A DNA stretch of 64,000 bases, from contig JAPPCR010000009.1 of NCBI GenBank assembly GCA_028875725.1, forward strand, positions 1 to 64,000. Reading direction: 5' to 3'. Below are positions 26,874-35,221 of this stretch, piece after piece; positions within the stretch are counted from its first letter, which is position 1; each line of letters starts with the position of its first letter. The translations under genes and the position numbers were made by a program. A model generated the notes under the pieces. That model had not been told where the DNA came from, did no database searches, and saw nothing but the letters and a program-made list of their open reading frames with translations. This DNA comes from Acidobacteriota bacterium (GTDB taxonomy: Bacteria > Acidobacteriota > Thermoanaerobaculia > Multivoradales > Multivoraceae).

Positions 26874-27322
26874 GACGTTCCCCCAGGTGCCGTTCCCCCA
26901 GGTGCATCATCCCCGCCTTCGTCCGACTCCAGCACGTCGCGCCAGAAGTCAAGGTGGCTGCCGACGCGGCGCCTGACGGTGCCAACCGGTGACTCGAGCC
27001 GGCGCGCCCGCAGCCGAACGACCCGAATCAGGATGAGCGCCAGCACCAGCAGGCCGCCGGCCACCGCAAGCGCCGCCGCCCACACCGGCAGCACGTGGGC
27101 CAGGCCCGCACCCGCCGCGAAGACCAGAGCGCCGAGCGCCCAGAACACGGCGCCGAAGACAAAGGCGGCGAGCAGGACCAGACGGAGCAGACGAGCCCAG
27201 TTCCGCGCCAGGTCGAAGCGCAGTTGCTCGACTTCGGCCTCCAGCAGCGCCGCCGCCGACCGTGCCAGCGAACCTCCCAGTCCGCTCAGGGTCGCGAGAG
27301 CCTCGACGATCTTCGTGGTCAT
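26870..27322 (-). CDS. Phage holin-like / YqjE family membrane protein
   Basis: 150 residues. An N-terminal amphipathic region (LARSAAALLEAEVEQLRFDLA) precedes two hydrophobic hairpin segments (about 47-72 LLRLVLLAAFVFGAVFWALG and 77-102 VWAAALAVAGGLLVLALILI) and a charged tail. This fits the putative phage holin / YqjE superfamily of inner-membrane proteins. Despite the name, most chromosomal members are not phage genes and no other phage gene is near. It starts a coupled run with the 79-residue protein, the DUF2064-type protein and NnrD/E. Confidence 0.7.
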   Translation of the reverse strand: MTTKIVEALATLSGLGGSLARSAAALLEAEVEQLRFDLARNWARLLRLVLLAAFVFGAVFWALGALVFAAGAGLAHVLPVWAAALAVAGGLLVLALILIRVVRLRARRLESPVGTVRRRVGSHLDFWRDVLESDEGGDDAPGGTAPGGTS

Positions 27323-27374
27323 TGGGGCTGAGGCCTCAAGCCGGCGTCATCGCCGGACGGAGTTCAGGCGCCGC

Positions 27375-29147
27375 TCAGGCGCCGACACGCAGGGTCCGCG
27401 TGACGAAGGAAGTTGCTCCAGCAACCTCGTCCCGCACCGCCACCGTCAGGCGCTGGTCGCCCTCCTTCATGATCAACGGCAGCGTGTACGTGTAGTAGCT
27501 CTCCATGGCGCGTTCCAGGTCCCCGGCCGGGATCGTGAGTTCGAACGGCTCGACCTGGGGCGGGGAGATGTCGCCGTTCGATGCCAGCGCCTGCACCCAG
27601 ATCCGGGCGCGCAGGAGGTGCTCGCCCTCGGTCCCCACCGGCACCAGGGTCATCTCGCCGATCGGAACCTGGACGTCGACGTGAACCGTGTAGAGGCCCC
27701 GCTCCTCGCGGCGGATCTCGTCCGCCTTGACGAGCGAAATCTCCAGGTCGTTCTTCTCGTAGCCGAGCTTGAGTGCCGCCAGGGTGCCTTCGGTCATCTC
27801 CGTGTCGACCGACTTGTCGCGGTAGCTCTCGCGGTGGCGGACGAAGCGCTCACGCCTGAGGCCGAGCCGTTCCTGCGCCTCCTTCGTGAGGTCGACATCG
27901 ATGTTGTACTTCCGGCCCGTGCCCGCGTGACCCGGCTGGAAGCCGAGCGAGTAGTAGCTCGCGAAGTCGAGAGCGATCCGGTTCAGACCGTCGCGGAAGT
28001 TGTTCGTGTTGACGATGTACTGGCCGCCGGTCTCTTCGGCCATGTACATGACGGAAGAGTGCATGTTGTCCCGGGCGACGGAGTCGATGTTCGACGAGAA
28101 GGCCATGCCCTGCATCGAGGCGTCGCGGGAGTTGATGCCCATCGGCCCCGAGGCGTCGACGGTGTAGAACGAGACCTCGTTCGCGTTGGCCGTGTCCACG
28201 AGGTCGGTGAAACGCCGGCTCGAGTCGTACTGCAGCGAGTCGAGGAAGAAGTTCTGGTTGTACTCGATCGAGTCGACGGAGCGGCCGCGCTGGTCCAGCG
28301 CCTCCCACATGTCCGCGCCGGCCCTCATCGGCAGCCCGTCCGAGACGTAGAGGAAGGCCTTGCGGCCCGGCATGCCCGCCAGCGAGATGACGCTGTCCTT
28401 CAGTCCGTCGAGCGTGAACTGCATGTCGTTGTAGATCTGCTGCGAGTAGATCCGCACGCGCCCCTGCACGAAGTGGTAGTCGCGATCTTCCTCACCGATG
28501 TCGCGGATCAGATCGGCCCGGTCGGAGTCCCACATCGTCCGGCCGCCGGTGTGCTTCTCCAGGTCGTAGAGCGCGTTGGCGATCATCTGGGGGTCGCTCG
28601 TGAACTCACGCTCCACCTTCACCGAACGGTTGAAGGTCAGGAGCATGACGCGGTCGTCGCGGGTCACGTGCTGGCGCAGGAACTCCCGGACGTAGCGGAA
28701 GAAGCGGTTCCGGTTCTGGGGGCGGATGTTGTGGTGGTCGACGTAGATCACCAGGTTCAGGCGCTCGTCCTCGGGCACGACGTAGTTCCGGCGCGCAAGC
28801 CCGGGCCGGTCGATGATGTGCTGCTCCGGCTCGCCCGGCACCAGGCCGGCAACCGCGCCGACCTTGACCCGCTCGTGGACCTCGTAGAAGTTCGTGATCG
28901 GTACCGGACGCTTCTGCTCAAGCAGGACGAAGTCGTCCTTCGTCAGACCCGTCACGGGGTTGCCGTCCCGGTCGCGGACGAAGACCTGGACATTGATCAC
29001 CTTGACGTGGACGGTGTCCTCGAACGTGGCGCCGGGCGGCCTGGAAGGCACCTCCTGGCCGGCGAGGGAAAGCGGAGCGATCAGCATCGACCCGGCGAGC
29101 AGTGCCGGAACGAACGCAGGCGATCGAAATGAGAGCGTTCCGTTCAT
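27375..29147 (-). CDS. Exported VWA-related domain protein
   Basis: 590 residues from an ATG at 29147, with a signal peptide (FVPALLAGSMLIAPLSLAGQ). The segment VHVKVINVQVFVRDRDGNPVTGLTKDDFVLLEQ starts an immunoglobulin-like region, followed by a von Willebrand A-type fold (about 125-390). This order matches the VWFA-related domain (TIGR03436) common in Acidobacteriota. The metal-site strand reads LVIYVDHHNIRP rather than the canonical DxSxS, so ion-dependent adhesion is doubtful. Later features include AFLYVSDGLPMRAG and the repeated family phrase YYSLGFQPGH. Probable extracytoplasmic binding or scaffold protein. A longer open frame upstream shadows thiD and should be ignored. Confidence 0.85.
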   Translation of the reverse strand: MNGTLSFRSPAFVPALLAGSMLIAPLSLAGQEVPSRPPGATFEDTVHVKVINVQVFVRDRDGNPVTGLTKDDFVLLEQKRPVPITNFYEVHERVKVGAVAGLVPGEPEQHIIDRPGLARRNYVVPEDERLNLVIYVDHHNIRPQNRNRFFRYVREFLRQHVTRDDRVMLLTFNRSVKVEREFTSDPQMIANALYDLEKHTGGRTMWDSDRADLIRDIGEEDRDYHFVQGRVRIYSQQIYNDMQFTLDGLKDSVISLAGMPGRKAFLYVSDGLPMRAGADMWEALDQRGRSVDSIEYNQNFFLDSLQYDSSRRFTDLVDTANANEVSFYTVDASGPMGINSRDASMQGMAFSSNIDSVARDNMHSSVMYMAEETGGQYIVNTNNFRDGLNRIALDFASYYSLGFQPGHAGTGRKYNIDVDLTKEAQERLGLRRERFVRHRESYRDKSVDTEMTEGTLAALKLGYEKNDLEISLVKADEIRREERGLYTVHVDVQVPIGEMTLVPVGTEGEHLLRARIWVQALASNGDISPPQVEPFELTIPAGDLERAMESYYTYTLPLIMKEGDQRLTVAVRDEVAGATSFVTRTLRVGA

Positions 29148-29218
29148 GGCAGGTCGATTATAGGGGACCAACCCGGCAAACCGTCGGCGCCGGCCGCGGC
29201 ATTCCCAACGCTTCGCAT

Positions 29219-30067
29219 TCACCGCCGGCCGCGGCGGCCTGCCATCGGATCGAGCGAACCGTGTCCGCCGCTCCGCCCCAGAGGGTAGGAACCCCGCAGC
29301 GCGCGTTCGACGAAGGCGACCGCCCGCCGTACGGCTTCCTGGAGCGGCAGATGCCAGCCCAGCCCGGCCGCGACCGCGGCCGAGAGCGTACAGCCCGTGC
29401 CACGCCGCCAGCGCGTCCGGATCCTCGGGTGGACGAAGGCCTCGAAACGGTTGCCGTCGAACAGCAGATCCGTCACTTCGCCGCCGCCTCCGGCCGTACC
29501 GCCGTTCGATCGGTAGGCGGCAGCCGGATAGCCGTGGCCACCCGTGACCAGCACGCTCGGACCCATCCGCTCGATCCGGCGGGCCGCGTTGCGGGCTTCC
29601 TCCAGACCGGTGATCGTCTCCCCGGAAAGAGCCTCCGCCTCGAACAGATTCGGCGTCACCAGCAGAAGCTGTGGAAGCAGCCGCTCCACGAGCATCGGCA
29701 TCGCCTCCGCGTCGAGAAGCGCCGTCCCCGAGGTCGATCTGAGCACCGGGTCCAGCACCGCCGGCGTCGGCGGCAGCCGCTCCAGCCAGCTTGCCACGAC
29801 TTCCACGGTCGCCGCGTCGGCGAGCATGCCGATCTTGATCGCCTCGATGCCGATCTCCTCGGCCGTCTCCAACTGCTGGCGCACGAGGTCGGGCCCCAGG
29901 GGCTCCACCGCACGCACCTCGGCCGCCGACTGGGCGGTGACCGCGGTCAGAACGCACAGTCCGTGAACCCCGTAGGCCGCGAACGTCCTCAGGTCCGCTG
30001 GGGCACCCGAGCAGCCGCCGGAGTCCGAACCGGCAATCGTCAGGACGCGCGGCGGCGGTGCAGCCAT
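29219..30067 (-). CDS. thiD: Phosphomethylpyrimidine kinase (ThiD-like)
   Basis: About 282 residues, ribokinase-like fold. ThiD phosphorylates HMP and HMP-P for thiamine synthesis. Recognisable blocks: RVLTIAGSDSGGCSGAPADL, IKIGMLADAATVEVVASWL, LDPVLRSTSGTALL, VTPNLFEAEALSG, VTGGHG and the anion-hole GTGCTLSAAVAAGL. The usual GGAGIQADL substrate loop reads CSGAPADL here, losing the Gln that contacts HMP in characterised ThiD, so specificity may differ. The ATG at 30067 overlaps the lgt end by 28 bp. No other thiamine gene is in the window. The C-terminus has an extra glycine/arginine-rich tail of about 20 residues. Confidence 0.85.
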   Translation of the reverse strand: MAAPPPRVLTIAGSDSGGCSGAPADLRTFAAYGVHGLCVLTAVTAQSAAEVRAVEPLGPDLVRQQLETAEEIGIEAIKIGMLADAATVEVVASWLERLPPTPAVLDPVLRSTSGTALLDAEAMPMLVERLLPQLLLVTPNLFEAEALSGETITGLEEARNAARRIERMGPSVLVTGGHGYPAAAYRSNGGTAGGGGEVTDLLFDGNRFEAFVHPRIRTRWRRGTGCTLSAAVAAGLGWHLPLQEAVRRAVAFVERALRGSYPLGRSGGHGSLDPMAGRRGRR

Positions 30068-30840
30068 AGCGAAGCGATCAGAAGCAGGATGGCGATGGCG
30101 ATCAACTGAGCCACTGTCAGAACGCCAAAGAACCGATCGTCCTTGGCGCGCAGGAACTCGACCAGGAAACGCTCCAGCGACAGCAGGCCGACGACCGGAA
30201 GGGCCACGCCGCCCGGCGCCGTCCCGCGGGCGAGCAACGACCTGCCGAACCAGAAGATCAGCAAGGCGGTAACGGTCTCGTAGATCTGCGTGGGGTGTAC
30301 CGCGACCAGGGCGTCGGCGGCGATGTCCGGCGGCAGTTCGACCCCGAACTCCCGCTCCATCGCACTCGCCACCGTGGGGATGGGACCTTCCGCAAAGGTC
30401 ATGCCCCAGGGCAGGTCGGTGGGCACGCCGTAGTCGTCGCCGACCAGCAGGCAACCGATGCGGCCGACGCCGTAGCCGAGCGCCAGGGCGGGCGCGGTGG
30501 CATCGGCGGACTGCCAGAGCGGCATTCGCCGGCGCCGCATGACCAGCAGCACCGCCGCCGCACCGACCAGGAACCCGCCATACCAGACCAGCCCGGCACG
30601 GCTGTAGAGCAGGTGCCAGTCGCCATACAGCAGCGCGTAGTACGCCTTGCCGCCGACGATGCCGCCCACGGCGCCGGCCAGCAGCAGGGCAGCCGCGTCG
30701 TCCGCGGCACGGGAAGCGCTCGAGCCCACCTGCCGGAGGCCCCAGCGCAACTGGAGGCTGGCCGCGAACAGCGCCGCCACGAGCATCACGCCAAACGGAG
30801 AAACGGAGAGCGGACCGATGTGGAACAGCTCGGAGATCAC
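30040..30840 (-). CDS. lgt: Prolipoprotein diacylglyceryl transferase
   Basis: 266-residue inner-membrane enzyme that transfers diacylglycerol from phosphatidylglycerol to the lipobox Cys of prolipoproteins. Several membrane segments are evident. The Lgt signature is seen in GYGVGRIGCLLVGDDYG (about 145-161), with VHPTQIYE and LLSLERFLVEFLRAKDDRF following. AYYALLYG is the usual early motif position. The C-terminus ends in basic residues (WLHRRRAS). It would lipidate proteins such as the serine hydrolase at 12-13.6 kb. The divergent DHH gene starts only 27 bp away, so promoters must overlap. Confidence 0.94.
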   Translation of the reverse strand: MISELFHIGPLSVSPFGVMLVAALFAASLQLRWGLRQVGSSASRAADDAAALLLAGAVGGIVGGKAYYALLYGDWHLLYSRAGLVWYGGFLVGAAAVLLVMRRRRMPLWQSADATAPALALGYGVGRIGCLLVGDDYGVPTDLPWGMTFAEGPIPTVASAMEREFGVELPPDIAADALVAVHPTQIYETVTALLIFWFGRSLLARGTAPGGVALPVVGLLSLERFLVEFLRAKDDRFFGVLTVAQLIAIAILLLIASLWLHRRRAS

Positions 30841-30867
30841 CGGCCGATCCTAGCTCGCGGCGCTAGC

Positions 30868-31917
30868 ATGAGGACGATGCTGAGCGAACTGGCCCGGAGC
30901 CGTTTCGCCGCGTTCCGCGAGTACATCGAGCACACGGATCCGCGGGCGCGCTGGCTCGTCCTGACCCACAACAACCCGGACCCCGATGCGCTGGCCGCCG
31001 CGGCCGCCCTGGCGAAGGTCCTGCGGTCCGGGTTCGGGCGCCCCGCCACGCCGGCCTACGGCGGCATCATCGGCCGAGCCGAGAACCAGGAGATGGTTCG
31101 CTCCCTCGACCTCGACTTCAGCCAGGCCCGGCGGCTGAAGCTAGCCAACTACCGCTACGTGGCGCTGGTCGACTGTCAACCGGCGACCGGCAACAGCCCG
31201 CTACCGGCCGAGCGGATGCCCGAGGTCGTCATCGATCACCATCCGCCCCGTCCGAGCACGGCCGCAACGCCCTTCCACGACCTCAGAACCGACTATGCCG
31301 CCGCCGCCACGATCGCCGCCGAGTACCTGCTCGCCGCCGGAGTGCCGGTCACCCGCCGGGAAGCGACCGCGATCGTCTACGCGATCCGTAGCGAGACCCT
31401 CGACTTCTGCCGCGGCTCCAGCGCCGCGGACCGCGCGATCCACGACCACTTCAACGCTCAGGCCCTGCCACGCTTGCTGGGCCGGATTCGGAACCCCAGG
31501 CTGCCGCTGAACTACTTCGAGACCCTGCGCGAGGCGCTAGCCAACCTCTACGGCGTGGACACCCTGATCCTGAGCCGGCTCGGCCCGGTGGCCCAACCCG
31601 ACATCGTTCCCGAGATCGCCGACCTGCTGCTGCGCCTGGAAGGGTGCACCTGGTCGATGTGCAGCGGCCTCCACGAAGACCGCCTCTACTGCTCGATCCG
31701 GACCACGAACACCCGCGCCGACGCTTCGCGCATCATGCGCCGCCTGGTCGGACGCAACGGCCGCGGCGGCGGCCACGGCATGATCGCCGGCGGCTGGATG
31801 CCCAGGGCCAGGGGAGACGATGACGCGGTGCGCCGCCAGCAGGACCGGCTGGCAGCCAGGCTGGCCCGACTCCTGCGCAAGGATCCGGACCGGATCACGC
31901 CCATAGCCCGCGGCTGA
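30868..31917 (+). CDS. DHH family phosphoesterase (NrnA-like)
   Basis: About 349 residues. The DHH superfamily motifs are THNNPDPDALAAAAALAKVL (metal-binding Asp pair), VDCQPATGN, VIDHHPP (the DHH motif) and the late DHHA1-type GRNGRGGGHGMIAGG. NrnA-like enzymes degrade nanoRNA or hydrolyse pAp or cyclic dinucleotide products. With a 7TM-HD protein in the same window, a role in linear dinucleotide breakdown is conceivable but unproven. The start is ATG at 30868 or 30877; neither has a strong ribosome site. The rest of the longer open frame shadows lgt. Confidence 0.87.
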   Translation: MRTMLSELARSRFAAFREYIEHTDPRARWLVLTHNNPDPDALAAAAALAKVLRSGFGRPATPAYGGIIGRAENQEMVRSLDLDFSQARRLKLANYRYVALVDCQPATGNSPLPAERMPEVVIDHHPPRPSTAATPFHDLRTDYAAAATIAAEYLLAAGVPVTRREATAIVYAIRSETLDFCRGSSAADRAIHDHFNAQALPRLLGRIRNPRLPLNYFETLREALANLYGVDTLILSRLGPVAQPDIVPEIADLLLRLEGCTWSMCSGLHEDRLYCSIRTTNTRADASRIMRRLVGRNGRGGGHGMIAGGWMPRARGDDDAVRRQQDRLAARLARLLRKDPDRITPIARG

Positions 31918-31929
31918 TGGCGGCCCGCC

Positions 31930-33495
31930 TCACTCCCATTCGATCGTGCCGGGCGGCTTGCTGGTCAGGTCGTAGACGACCCGGTTGACGCCCGCCACCT
32001 CGTTCACGATCCGACCCGCGACGCGGCCCAGGAACTCATGGGGCAACTGGCTCCAGTCCGCCGTCATGAAGTCCTCGGTCTCGACCGACCGGAGCGCGAC
32101 CACGTTCTCGTAGCTGCGGCCGTCGCCCATCACGCCGACGCTCTGAACCGGCAGCAGCACGGCCAGCGCCTGACTCACCCGGTCGTAGAGCCCGGCCTCG
32201 CGCAACTCGTCGATGAAGATCGCGTCCGCCTCCTGGAGCACGGCCACGCGGTCGGCGGTGACGTCCCCCAGAATCCGGACCCCCAGCCCGGGACCCGGGA
32301 AGGGATGCCGTCCCACGAACTCCGAGCCGAGACCGAGCTCCCGGCCGAGCTTCCGCACCTCGTCCTTGAACAGGAAACGAAGCGGCTCGATCAGATCGAA
32401 ACCAAGCTGTTCGGGCAGGCCGCCCACGTTGTGGTGGCTCTTGATCATCGCCGACGGGCCGAAGGCCGAAACCGACTCGATCACATCCGGGTAGAGCGTG
32501 CCCTGGACCAGATAGCGGATCCTGCCGCCGTCTCCCGTCCTCTCCAGCCTCTTCGCCTCGCGCTGGAACACCTCGATGAACACCCGGCCGATCGTGCGCC
32601 GCTTCTCTTCCGGGTCGGTGACGCCGGCGAGTTCTCCCAGGAACTCGCTCGCGGCATCGACCACGACCAGATGGAGGTCGAGCCCGGCACTGAGACTCCC
32701 TTCCACGGTCGTCCGTTCGTTCTTGCGCAGCAGGCCGTTGTCCACGAACACCGCGGTCAGGCGATCGCCGACCGCCCGCCGCACCAGGCTCGCCGCCACG
32801 GCCGAGTCGACACCTCCCGAGAGGGCGCAGAGAACCCGGTCCGTCGGCCCAACCTGTTCCGCGATCGCCGCCGTGGCCTCCTCGGCGTAGGACGCCATCC
32901 GCCACGCGCCGGACGCGGAACAGGCGCCGTAGAGGAAGTTCCGCAGCATCTCGCGCCCGCTGTCCGTATGGGTGACCTCGGGGTGGAACTGAATCCCGAA
33001 CAGGGCCCGTTCCCGGTCCTGGACGGCCACCACCGGCACGGTCGGCGCCGAGGCGGTCGCCTCGAAGCCCGACGGCACCTCGTCGACGCGGTCCCCGTGC
33101 GACATCCAGACTTCCTGCTCCGCATCGAGTCCCGCGAACAGGCCTCCGTCCAGGGCGGACAGGGAAATCTCCGTGCGGCCGTACTCGCGCATGCCCGACG
33201 CCACGACGCGGCCGCCGAGGACCTGGGACATCCACTGCATGCCGTAGCAGATGCCGAGGACGGGAATGCCCAGCCGCAGCAGTTCCGGGTCGGCCTGCGG
33301 CGCGTTTTCCTCGTAGACGCTGTCCGGCCCTCCCGAGAGCACGATGCCGACGGGCTTGCGGGCCCGCACTTCGTCGACGGACAGGTCGAACGGGTGGATC
33401 TCGCAGTAGACCCTGAGTTCCCGCACCCGCCGTGCGATCAACTGGGTGTACTGGCCGCCGAAGTCGAGGACGAGAACGGTCTCGTGCTCGGTCAC
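31930..33495 (-). CDS. guaA: GMP synthase (glutamine-hydrolysing)
   Basis: 521 residues. Converts XMP to GMP with glutamine and ATP. The class I amidotransferase domain has nucleophile C83 (LGICYGMQ) and H171/E173 (FHPEVTHT). The ATP-pyrophosphatase P-loop is ALSGGVDSAV (about 224-233). The C-terminal dimerisation domain includes GRHPFPGPGLGVRILGDVT and ends in SKPPGTIEWE, the canonical GuaA end. The GTG start at 33495 overlaps the gpsA TGA by 4 bp. It is the last gene of the cinA-plsY-gpsA-guaA run. Confidence 0.97.
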   Translation of the reverse strand: MTEHETVLVLDFGGQYTQLIARRVRELRVYCEIHPFDLSVDEVRARKPVGIVLSGGPDSVYEENAPQADPELLRLGIPVLGICYGMQWMSQVLGGRVVASGMREYGRTEISLSALDGGLFAGLDAEQEVWMSHGDRVDEVPSGFEATASAPTVPVVAVQDRERALFGIQFHPEVTHTDSGREMLRNFLYGACSASGAWRMASYAEEATAAIAEQVGPTDRVLCALSGGVDSAVAASLVRRAVGDRLTAVFVDNGLLRKNERTTVEGSLSAGLDLHLVVVDAASEFLGELAGVTDPEEKRRTIGRVFIEVFQREAKRLERTGDGGRIRYLVQGTLYPDVIESVSAFGPSAMIKSHHNVGGLPEQLGFDLIEPLRFLFKDEVRKLGRELGLGSEFVGRHPFPGPGLGVRILGDVTADRVAVLQEADAIFIDELREAGLYDRVSQALAVLLPVQSVGVMGDGRSYENVVALRSVETEDFMTADWSQLPHEFLGRVAGRIVNEVAGVNRVVYDLTSKPPGTIEWE

Positions 33496-34553
33496 AGGGC
33501 GGACTCTACCTTGAGTTCACGCCCCATCAGATCGCGGATCGCCGCCGCCGGTTTCTTGCCCCGATAGAGGATCTCGACCATCTGTTCCGTGATCGGCAGT
33601 TCGACCTTCCTGTCGGTCGCCAGTTCGAGCAGCGCGAGGGAGTTCCGCACACCTTCGGCGACGCCCGCGCGACCCGTCTCGATCTCCTCCAGCGTGCGGC
33701 CGCGCCCCAGCTCGATGCCCGTACTCCGGTTGCGCGACAGGCCGCCGGTGCAGGTCAGCACCAGGTCGCCCAGACCGCCGAGCCCGGCAAAGGTCGCCGG
33801 CCGGCCGCCGCAGGCGAGACCCAGGCGCATCATCTCGTGCAGGCCGCGGGTGATCAGCGCCGCGCGGGTGTTCGAGCCGTAGCCGAGACCGTCGAGCACG
33901 CCCGCGGCTATGGCGATCACGTTCTTCGCCGCGGCGGCGATCTCCACACCCACCACGTCGGTCGAGGTGTAGAGCCGCAGCGCCCCGCAGGAGAGCTCGG
34001 CCTGCAGCCGCTCCGCAACGCCGGTCTCCTCCGAAGCGACGACGCAGGCGGTCGGCAGTTCCACGGCCAGCTCCGCGGCGAACGACGGGCCGCTGATCGT
34101 CGCGAAGTCGATGTCGACGGCCGCCGACGAGGCCTCCTCGGCACAGACGTCGCTCATCCGCCGGAAATGGCCCTGATGGTCGGATTCGATCCCCTTGGCG
34201 CCCGAGACCAGGGTCACCCGCCCGGGAAGCAGGGCGTCGTCGCCCAGGCTGGAGCGTGCCTCCAAGAAGGAGCGGACCACCGCGCGAAAGCCGTGGGACG
34301 GCACGACGACCAGCACCGTGCCGCTCGCGGCGGCCTGTCGCAGGTCCCACGTCACGCGGACCTCGGCCGGCAGCTCCACGCCCGGCAGGTACCGTTCGTT
34401 GACCCGTTCGGAAGCCAGCTTCGCGCCGAACTCGGCCGAGCGGGCCCACAGCAGCACCGGCGTACCCGCCCGGGCCGCGTGAACGGCAAGCGCGCTGCCC
34501 CACGCGCCCGCCCCAAGCACGGCGATGCCGCCGCCCTTTCCGGCGCCGCTCAA
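33492..34553 (-). CDS. gpsA: Glycerol-3-phosphate dehydrogenase [NAD(P)+]
   Basis: 353 residues. Reduces dihydroxyacetone phosphate to sn-glycerol-3-phosphate, the substrate of the adjacent PlsY. Motifs: AVLGAGAWGSALAVHAA (Rossmann), VPSHGFRAVV, LVSGAKGIE, ISGPSFAAELA, catalytic Lys in AAAKNVIAIAAG, and NTRAALITRGLHEM with TFAGLGGLGDLVLTCTGGLSRNR split over two blocks. The start is a TTG at 34553 overlapping the plsY stop by 4 bp, which supports coupled synthesis with PlsY. Confidence 0.96.
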   Translation of the reverse strand: MSGAGKGGGIAVLGAGAWGSALAVHAARAGTPVLLWARSAEFGAKLASERVNERYLPGVELPAEVRVTWDLRQAAASGTVLVVVPSHGFRAVVRSFLEARSSLGDDALLPGRVTLVSGAKGIESDHQGHFRRMSDVCAEEASSAAVDIDFATISGPSFAAELAVELPTACVVASEETGVAERLQAELSCGALRLYTSTDVVGVEIAAAAKNVIAIAAGVLDGLGYGSNTRAALITRGLHEMMRLGLACGGRPATFAGLGGLGDLVLTCTGGLSRNRSTGIELGRGRTLEEIETGRAGVAEGVRNSLALLELATDRKVELPITEQMVEILYRGKKPAAAIRDLMGRELKVESAL

Positions 34554-35221
34554 CCGGAGGCCTCCACCTCGGGCGCCTCTGGATCCGGCTGCGATTCGGC
34601 GCCCAGTCGCGATTCCGTTCCGGCCCGCAGCCGCACCAGGTTGGCCCGGTGCTTGACGATCACGAGGGCGGCGATCGCCGCCGTACCCGCGAGCAGGGCC
34701 GCCCCTGGATCGACCTCGGGCTCAGTCCGATAGGCGCCGCCAAGCCAATAGACGCCGACCAGCAACGGCAGCGCCACGGCCGCCGAGATCGAGCCCAGAG
34801 AGACGTAGCGCTTCCACGCCACCATCACGGCGAACACAGCCAGCGCCCCGAGCGCCGCCCCGGGCACCAGCAGCGCCAGGACGCCGGCGGCCGTCGCCAC
34901 TCCCTTGCCGCCCCGGAACCCGAGAAACAGAGGGAAGACGTGCCCCGCGACCGCCGCGACCGCGGCCGCCGCCAGCCACCAGGAGCCGACGTCGAGAGCG
35001 CGAGCCAGGAGGACCGCCGCGGCGCCCTTGGCGGCGTCCAGTAGCAGCGCGAGCAGAGCCGCCCACTTGCCCGAAGCCCGCAGCACGTTCGTCGCGCCGG
35101 CGCTCCTGCTGCCGATCATGCGTACGTCGATGCCCCGGTGGAGACGCACGATGAGGTAGCTCCAGGGCAGAGAACCCAGCAAGTAAGACAAAGCGACGGC
35201 GACCGGACCGACCGCCGTCAC
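34550..35221 (-). CDS. plsY: Acyl-phosphate:glycerol-3-phosphate acyltransferase
   Basis: 223-residue membrane acyltransferase for the first step of phospholipid synthesis. Motifs: YLLGSLPWSYLIVR, DVRMIGSRSAGATNVLRASG, GHVFPLFLGFRGGKGVATAAG and LVIVKHRANLVRLRAG. Five or so membrane segments are visible. The C-terminal tail after RLRAG (about 25 residues, acidic) is longer than usual and probably cytoplasmic. It starts inside the cinA stop (4-bp overlap) and its product uses the G3P made by GpsA. The PlsX partner is not in the window. Confidence 0.94.
   Translation of the reverse strand: MTAVGPVAVALSYLLGSLPWSYLIVRLHRGIDVRMIGSRSAGATNVLRASGKWAALLALLLDAAKGAAAVLLARALDVGSWWLAAAAVAAVAGHVFPLFLGFRGGKGVATAAGVLALLVPGAALGALAVFAVMVAWKRYVSLGSISAAVALPLLVGVYWLGGAYRTEPEVDPGAALLAGTAAIAALVIVKHRANLVRLRAGTESRLGAESQPDPEAPEVEASG

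Noticed and set aside
26870..27322. Prophage remnant suggested by the holin-like gene
   Set aside because: No integrase, terminase or structural gene nearby; chromosomal YqjE-type members are common.
27375..29957. Long N-terminal extension of the VWA protein
   Set aside because: The extension is an out-of-frame shadow of thiD; a proper signal peptide starts at 29147.
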